A DNA stretch of 54,189 bases from Candidatus Alkanophaga volatiphilum (lineage in GTDB: Archaea > Halobacteriota > Syntropharchaeia > Alkanophagales > B39-G2): positions 2,575-56,763 of the forward strand of contig JAPHEE010000009.1 in NCBI GenBank assembly GCA_029259545.1, in the 5' to 3' direction. Both the position numbers and the translations under genes were made by a program. Numbering within the stretch: position 1 is the first letter of the stretch; the number at the start of each line of letters is the position of its first letter. The notes under the pieces are model-generated. The model was not told the origin of the DNA and made no database searches. It saw only the letters and a program-made list of their open reading frames with translations. Positions 51,103 to 54,189 of this stretch are shown here, in pieces.

Positions 51103-51258
51103 TTGCACATCCTCAGCGCTTCGTAACGCCCTTGCCGACCTTGCCGACCGCAGCAGCGCATGAGCGAGCATGTTATATCTTTCATCTTCTCCACACAGCG
51201 TTCTCCTCACCCTTTTTCTTTTGTTTCTTAATTAAGGAATGTGGAAGGAGGCAAGCAT

Positions 51259-51930
51259 TTGCATTTCGGCGGAGTGGATGTCGTGGAGCTTGCGGAGAGG
51301 TTCGGCACTCCCTTAATAGTTACGGACGAGGCGAGGGTGCGAGAGAACTTCAGAGCATACAAGGAGGCTTTCAGCGCATTCAAGGAAGAAGTCGCAGTTG
51401 TTGAGGATGTTGAGATTTACTATGCGGTGAAAGCGAACTGGAGCCTCGCAATCCTGAGAATACTCGCTACGGAGGGTTCAGGTGCGGATGTCGTCTCTGA
51501 TTTTGAGTTGAAGTCTGCGATGCTTGCGGGCATCCCACCGCAAAAAATTATATTCAACGGGAATGCGAAGAGCAAAGATGAGCTGCGTCTTGCGGTTGAG
51601 ACGGGCGTCTGCGTGTGTTTAGACTCCACAGACGAGGCGGATGCTCTCTCGGATGTCGCAAGGTTCTGTAATTTGTGCGAGGATGAGCGTGTGAGGGTTG
51701 CGGTGCGAGTGAATCCTGAGATTTCGGTGAGGACACACCCGAAGATTGCGACTGCACTCAAGACATCAAAATTTGGTATTCCAGCGGAGGAAGTCCTTGC
51801 AGCCTGCAGTTATGTTGAGAGGCGAGGTCTCGCACTTTGCGGTATTCACTGCCATGTCGGCTCGCAGATTTTTGAATTGAGCGTTTTCAGGGAGGCTGCC
51901 GAGAAAATGCTGCGCATCGCTTCGCATTAA
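51259..51930 (+). pseudogene. lysA: Diaminopimelate decarboxylase, N-terminal half only
   Basis: PLP enzyme of lysine synthesis, cut after about 223 of ~420 residues. Present are the PLP-lysine region YYAVKANWSLAILRILATEGSGADVVSDFEL, IIFNGNAKSKDEL, VAVRVNPEI, TSKFGI and GIHCHVGSQI. The frame stops at KMLRIASH, before the catalytic C-terminal half. The TTG at 51259 has GGAGG seven bases upstream; the GTG at 51241 is in frame too. A piece of a ubiA-like gene follows within 40 bases. Confidence 0.85.
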
Positions 51931-51966
51931 ACCGGCGAGATGGCAGGCATCGTTGCGCAAGCCGTC

Positions 51967-52103
51967 ATTGCGGACGCCGCCTTCGTCCACGCCCCGCTCG
52001 CACTGGTCAGGGGCGGGAGCGTGCGGAGGCTCCGCCAAAAACGCTGATAGCCGCGCTCCTCCTTCCTTTCCGGGGCGGTTGCAAGCCTGAGGCTTGGCTT
52101 TTA
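51967..52103 (+). pseudogene. 3'-end fragment of a UbiA-like prenyltransferase gene
   Basis: GCGGACGCCGCCTTCGTCCACGC ... TCCGGGGCGGTTG ... GGCTT..TTTTAGGC matches the last ~150 bases of the intact gene at 46258-46407. It has many substitutions and a ~12-base deletion; an in-frame stop interrupts it. It is in the same orientation as truncated lysA. Confidence 0.75.
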
Positions 52104-52262
52104 GGCGGGGAGGCGAGCTGGCAAATTTCAAAAAGGTAAGAGTTTATCACGGTTGCGAGCGGCTAAGAAGCTCCAAGCTCGTGACCATGCCTTCTCTGAC
52201 GGCTCTTGAGAGCGTCCTGAATGCTAACGTTGCTCAGCTCGCCTGTTGCCCAGAAGAAGGGA

Positions 52263-52619
52263 TCAGCAAATTTTTACAATCTTAGGCTTGAATATCTTCC
52301 TCCACCTTCTAAATTCATCACCCGTCAGTAAATGGAACTCAAACGGGTTGTCGAAAGGCAATCCCGCTTTTTCCTCAATTTTCGTGACAACCTCGGCTTT
52401 TTTCATGTTACTACCTACTTCGGCAACAATCATGATGTCGATATCACTCAGAGCCACGGCTCTCCCCTCAACTACGCTGCCGAATAGATAGACGTCCGCA
52501 TCGCCGAGCACGTCTCTCACAGCCGTGCAGATTCTCGACAAATACCTCTCATAATTTTTTATAATCTCACCCCTCCTCTTTCCTAACTCTATCAACAAGC
52601 TCCATGATTCCTTCGGCAA
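52263..52619 (-). CDS. MNT-type nucleotidyltransferase
   Basis: Minimal nucleotidyltransferase with VYLFGSVVEGRAVALSDIDIMIVAEVG carrying GS and DxD. The ORF is 118 residues, but about 17 N-terminal residues overlap the HEPN gene; the real start may be a non-ATG codon near 52570, after AGGAGGGGTGAG. The pair is the antitoxin-type partner of the HEPN gene upstream. Confidence 0.85.
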   Translation of the reverse strand: MPKESWSLLIELGKRRGEIIKNYERYLSRICTAVRDVLGDADVYLFGSVVEGRAVALSDIDIMIVAEVGSNMKKAEVVTKIEEKAGLPFDNPFEFHLLTGDEFRRWRKIFKPKIVKIC

Positions 52620-52959
52620 TCCTCACAGCCTCCTCAGCGTCTTCCTTTTCGTAAACCACACCCAAATACCTCGCATTTATGTATGCCGACTCCAAGAAGA
52701 TCAAGGATTTCCTGTCATACTTCACCTGCTTCTTAAGAAGGGTTGATAAAATTGATAACAAACTCCTTATGGAGTGCGTTCTTGGCATCTCGCCACTTAT
52801 CTCAAGTATTACGGCCTTTAAATAAAGTTGAGCAGACTGTTCTGCCATAAAGCAAGCCAAATCATAATCTCCATCCTTTAAACTACTTTTAGCCGCTCTT
52901 AAGAACCCTTTCGCTCTTCTTTTGAGTAATTCCACTTCCTCGGCATGCATAGCACTCAC
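52567..52959 (-). CDS. HEPN-domain protein (toxin partner of MNT)
   Basis: 130 residues in the helical HEPN fold: ELLKRRAKGFLRAAKSSLKDGDYDLACFMAEQSAQLYLKAVILEISGEMPRTHSIRSLLSIL, then FLESAYINARYLGVVYEKEDAEEAVRIAEGIMELVDRV. NARYLG takes the place where other members have R-x4-H, so RNase activity is uncertain. This MNT/HEPN module appears intact, unlike the two others in the window. Confidence 0.85.
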   Translation of the reverse strand: MSAMHAEEVELLKRRAKGFLRAAKSSLKDGDYDLACFMAEQSAQLYLKAVILEISGEMPRTHSIRSLLSILSTLLKKQVKYDRKSLIFLESAYINARYLGVVYEKEDAEEAVRIAEGIMELVDRVRKEEG

Positions 52960-53061
52960 TTAAGTCTTTTTTGTGATAAAACTTGAGGCTGCCCGCTCCA
53001 AAGCTCTCTCCTTGAGCTGGCGAGAGTACGGAGTAGGTGTGGAAAATCGTCCAGCCAGCTT

Positions 53062-54189
53062 CTAAGCGTTCTCCTCACTGCCTACAATAACCGAAGGCTC
53101 TTTTTCGGCATACTTCCGAACACGGAGGTCGTCGGCGAAGGCGTAGCCGTGGTAGCGGTGTGCAACGAGCCCCACCTTCTCGTAGCCGCTGAAGCGGTAC
53201 TGAGGAGCAATTTTAAACGCCACCTTCTTCACACCATCGACGAAAAGCGCCACCCTCTCAGGCTTTATGACGATCCGCAGCTCGTACCACCTTTCGTCTT
53301 TCGCTCTGAATGCGCTGCTTGTGTAGACCCAGCCTCTGTCCTTGCCGTCGATGACAGGACGGAAGATCGTACCTGGACCGTTGTAAAATTCGAGCGCCCA
53401 CCAGTTATCTAAGTCTTTGGCATGAAACACAGGACCAGTTGCGGGATTTCTGCCAGCATGCGAGCGCTTCTGCTTCCATCGTAGCTCATAGATGTAGGTT
53501 TCAAGCTTGATGTTGCCGTTGATAATACCGTGCTGCCAGTAAGTTTTCGTGCTAGGTGTCAGCTTTACTATTTTATTCGTGCCATCCTTTACGATTTCCA
53601 CGGTGCAGTCTTCCCGCTGCCAGCCCGCCTTTTCCATGTCGTCCCAGCTCTCGTAGCCTTCAAAGTCGTCAAAGAATTCGAAGACGGCAGCGCCGTCCGA
53701 CTCCGAAGATGCATTGGGGTTTCCATAATACATATGAATGGTCTTTTCGGAACGTGCGGGGAGTTCCGGTACTTTTACCCATACGATCGCCTCTTTGCCA
53801 CGGCTGTCCCATTTTTCTATCCAGTATGGTAAGTTTCTGTCGCCGTCCTTGAAGCGGATGTCGCTGCCGTCGGATTTCGTTTTTGAGAAGTCGAAGTTCG
53901 CGGCGTTGAGCACGACACGCACTTGAAAGTCCTTTAGCTCCTCCTTGTTGTCGTTTCTTATGACTATAGGACGGCGGTATTTGAAATCTTTGCATACGGT
54001 CTCCACGAGCACGTCGCTCGCTCCCAGATTGCTGGCATTGTCGAGGGCAAGTGCGTAGAACGCAAGCTTTTTGCCTTTAAACGGTTTCGTGTCGAATTTA
54101 GCCTCGTAGGGCTCTTCTTCATCACTTTCAACAAATAGTGCGCCCGTGATGAAATCAACAAAGATGTGAGCGGCGTCGCCGCGATTGAT
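53062..54189 (-). CDS. DUF2341-type carbohydrate-binding surface protein, 5' end beyond window
   Basis: The frame continues past the GTG at 54012 to the window edge (INRGDAAHIFVDFITGALFVESDEEEPYEAKFDTKPFKGKKLAFYALALDNASNLGASDVLVE), so the gene is partial. KYRRPIVIRNDNKEELKDFQVRVVLNAANFDFSKTKSDGSDIRFKDGDRNLPYWIEKWDSRGKEAIVWVKVPELPARSEKTIHMYYGNPNASSESDGAAVFEFFDDFEG is the DUF2341 (concanavalin-like) module. A second beta-sandwich follows with WWALEFYNGPG and WYELRIVIKPERVALFVDGVKKV. It is probably exported and binds polysaccharide; no anchor is visible in the part present. Confidence 0.85.
   Translation of the reverse strand: MNRGDAAHIFVDFITGALFVESDEEEPYEAKFDTKPFKGKKLAFYALALDNASNLGASDVLVETVCKDFKYRRPIVIRNDNKEELKDFQVRVVLNAANFDFSKTKSDGSDIRFKDGDRNLPYWIEKWDSRGKEAIVWVKVPELPARSEKTIHMYYGNPNASSESDGAAVFEFFDDFEGYESWDDMEKAGWQREDCTVEIVKDGTNKIVKLTPSTKTYWQHGIINGNIKLETYIYELRWKQKRSHAGRNPATGPVFHAKDLDNWWALEFYNGPGTIFRPVIDGKDRGWVYTSSAFRAKDERWYELRIVIKPERVALFVDGVKKVAFKIAPQYRFSGYEKVGLVAHRYHGYAFADDLRVRKYAEKEPSVIVGSEENA

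Overview
The window is archaeal chromosomal DNA, GC-rich overall, from what looks like a euryarchaeal (Halobacteriota-type) anaerobe. The archaeal assignment rests on genes visible in the sequence: the rps13-rps4-rps11-rpoD block, an ftsZ1-secE-spt5 block, a second ftsZ, a priS-GINS-rpl44e-rps27e-aIF2alpha-nop10 information-processing operon, archaeosine tRNA-guanine transglycosylase, deoxyhypusine synthase, pantoate kinase, DUF22 and TATA-box/leaderless promoters. Catabolic genes (acyl-CoA dehydrogenase, decayed CaiB CoA-transferase, tungsten aldehyde:ferredoxin oxidoreductase with a polyferredoxin, ADP-forming acetyl-CoA synthetase beta subunit, hydrogenase maturation HypB/HypD/HypC) and a remnant of methanogenesis marker protein 16 suggest a relative of methanogens or alkane/fatty-acid oxidisers (Syntrophoarchaeum/ANME-1/Alkanophagales-like). 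That placement is inference, not proof.

Layout. 0-3.3 kb: frameshifted hepT end, pyrD-pyrK, and a caiB pseudogene split by a ~0.2 kb element. 3.3-9.5 kb: two tRNAs, an operon-like run hypB-hypD-acyl-CoA dehydrogenase-ubiX, an HTH-CBS regulator, a GC-rich candidate RNA region and leuD. 9.6-17.3 kb: repeat B, a multi-PAS protein and a HAMP receptor sharing one C-terminal helix, tsr3, a HAD phosphatase, an hsdM remnant, a CAT tRNA, an unknown gene and an aminotransferase. 17.8-24.2 kb: ferredoxin-AOR pair, DUF22, tRNA-Asp, thpR-xseA-xseB, acdB. 24.2-31.8 kb: core cell-division, secretion, transcription and ribosomal genes, with tRNA genes overlapping spt5 and rpoD. 31.8-38.7 kb: hypC, dys, CMD protein, tyrS, a PaREP1-like gene, a small zinc-ribbon gene and membrane proteins. 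39-46.4 kb: amidohydrolase, tgtA, the replication/translation operon and a UbiA prenyltransferase.

46.4-54.2 kb is an accessory zone: a restriction-modification pair whose nuclease looks frameshifted, an mmp16 remnant, an element-interrupted small ORF, a ClpP-like (SDH_sah) protease with a 54-residue partner, two MNT/HEPN modules (one with a cut-short HEPN), a truncated lysA joined to a diverged ubiA tail, and a DUF2341 surface protein leaving the window.

The most interesting recurring signal is a set of short (~190-230 bp) structured non-autonomous elements at 2.3, 20.8, 40.2 and 49.1 kb. All start at a pyrimidine-rich TC followed by AC(AC)CTCC-like sequence; two end in IS200/IS605-like hairpins. 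Conceptual removal rejoins plausible reading frames at three sites. A separate ~210 bp repeat (B) occurs at 9.6 and 38.8 kb, with a possible third degraded copy at 17.6 kb. No transposase, CRISPR array or rRNA gene was seen.
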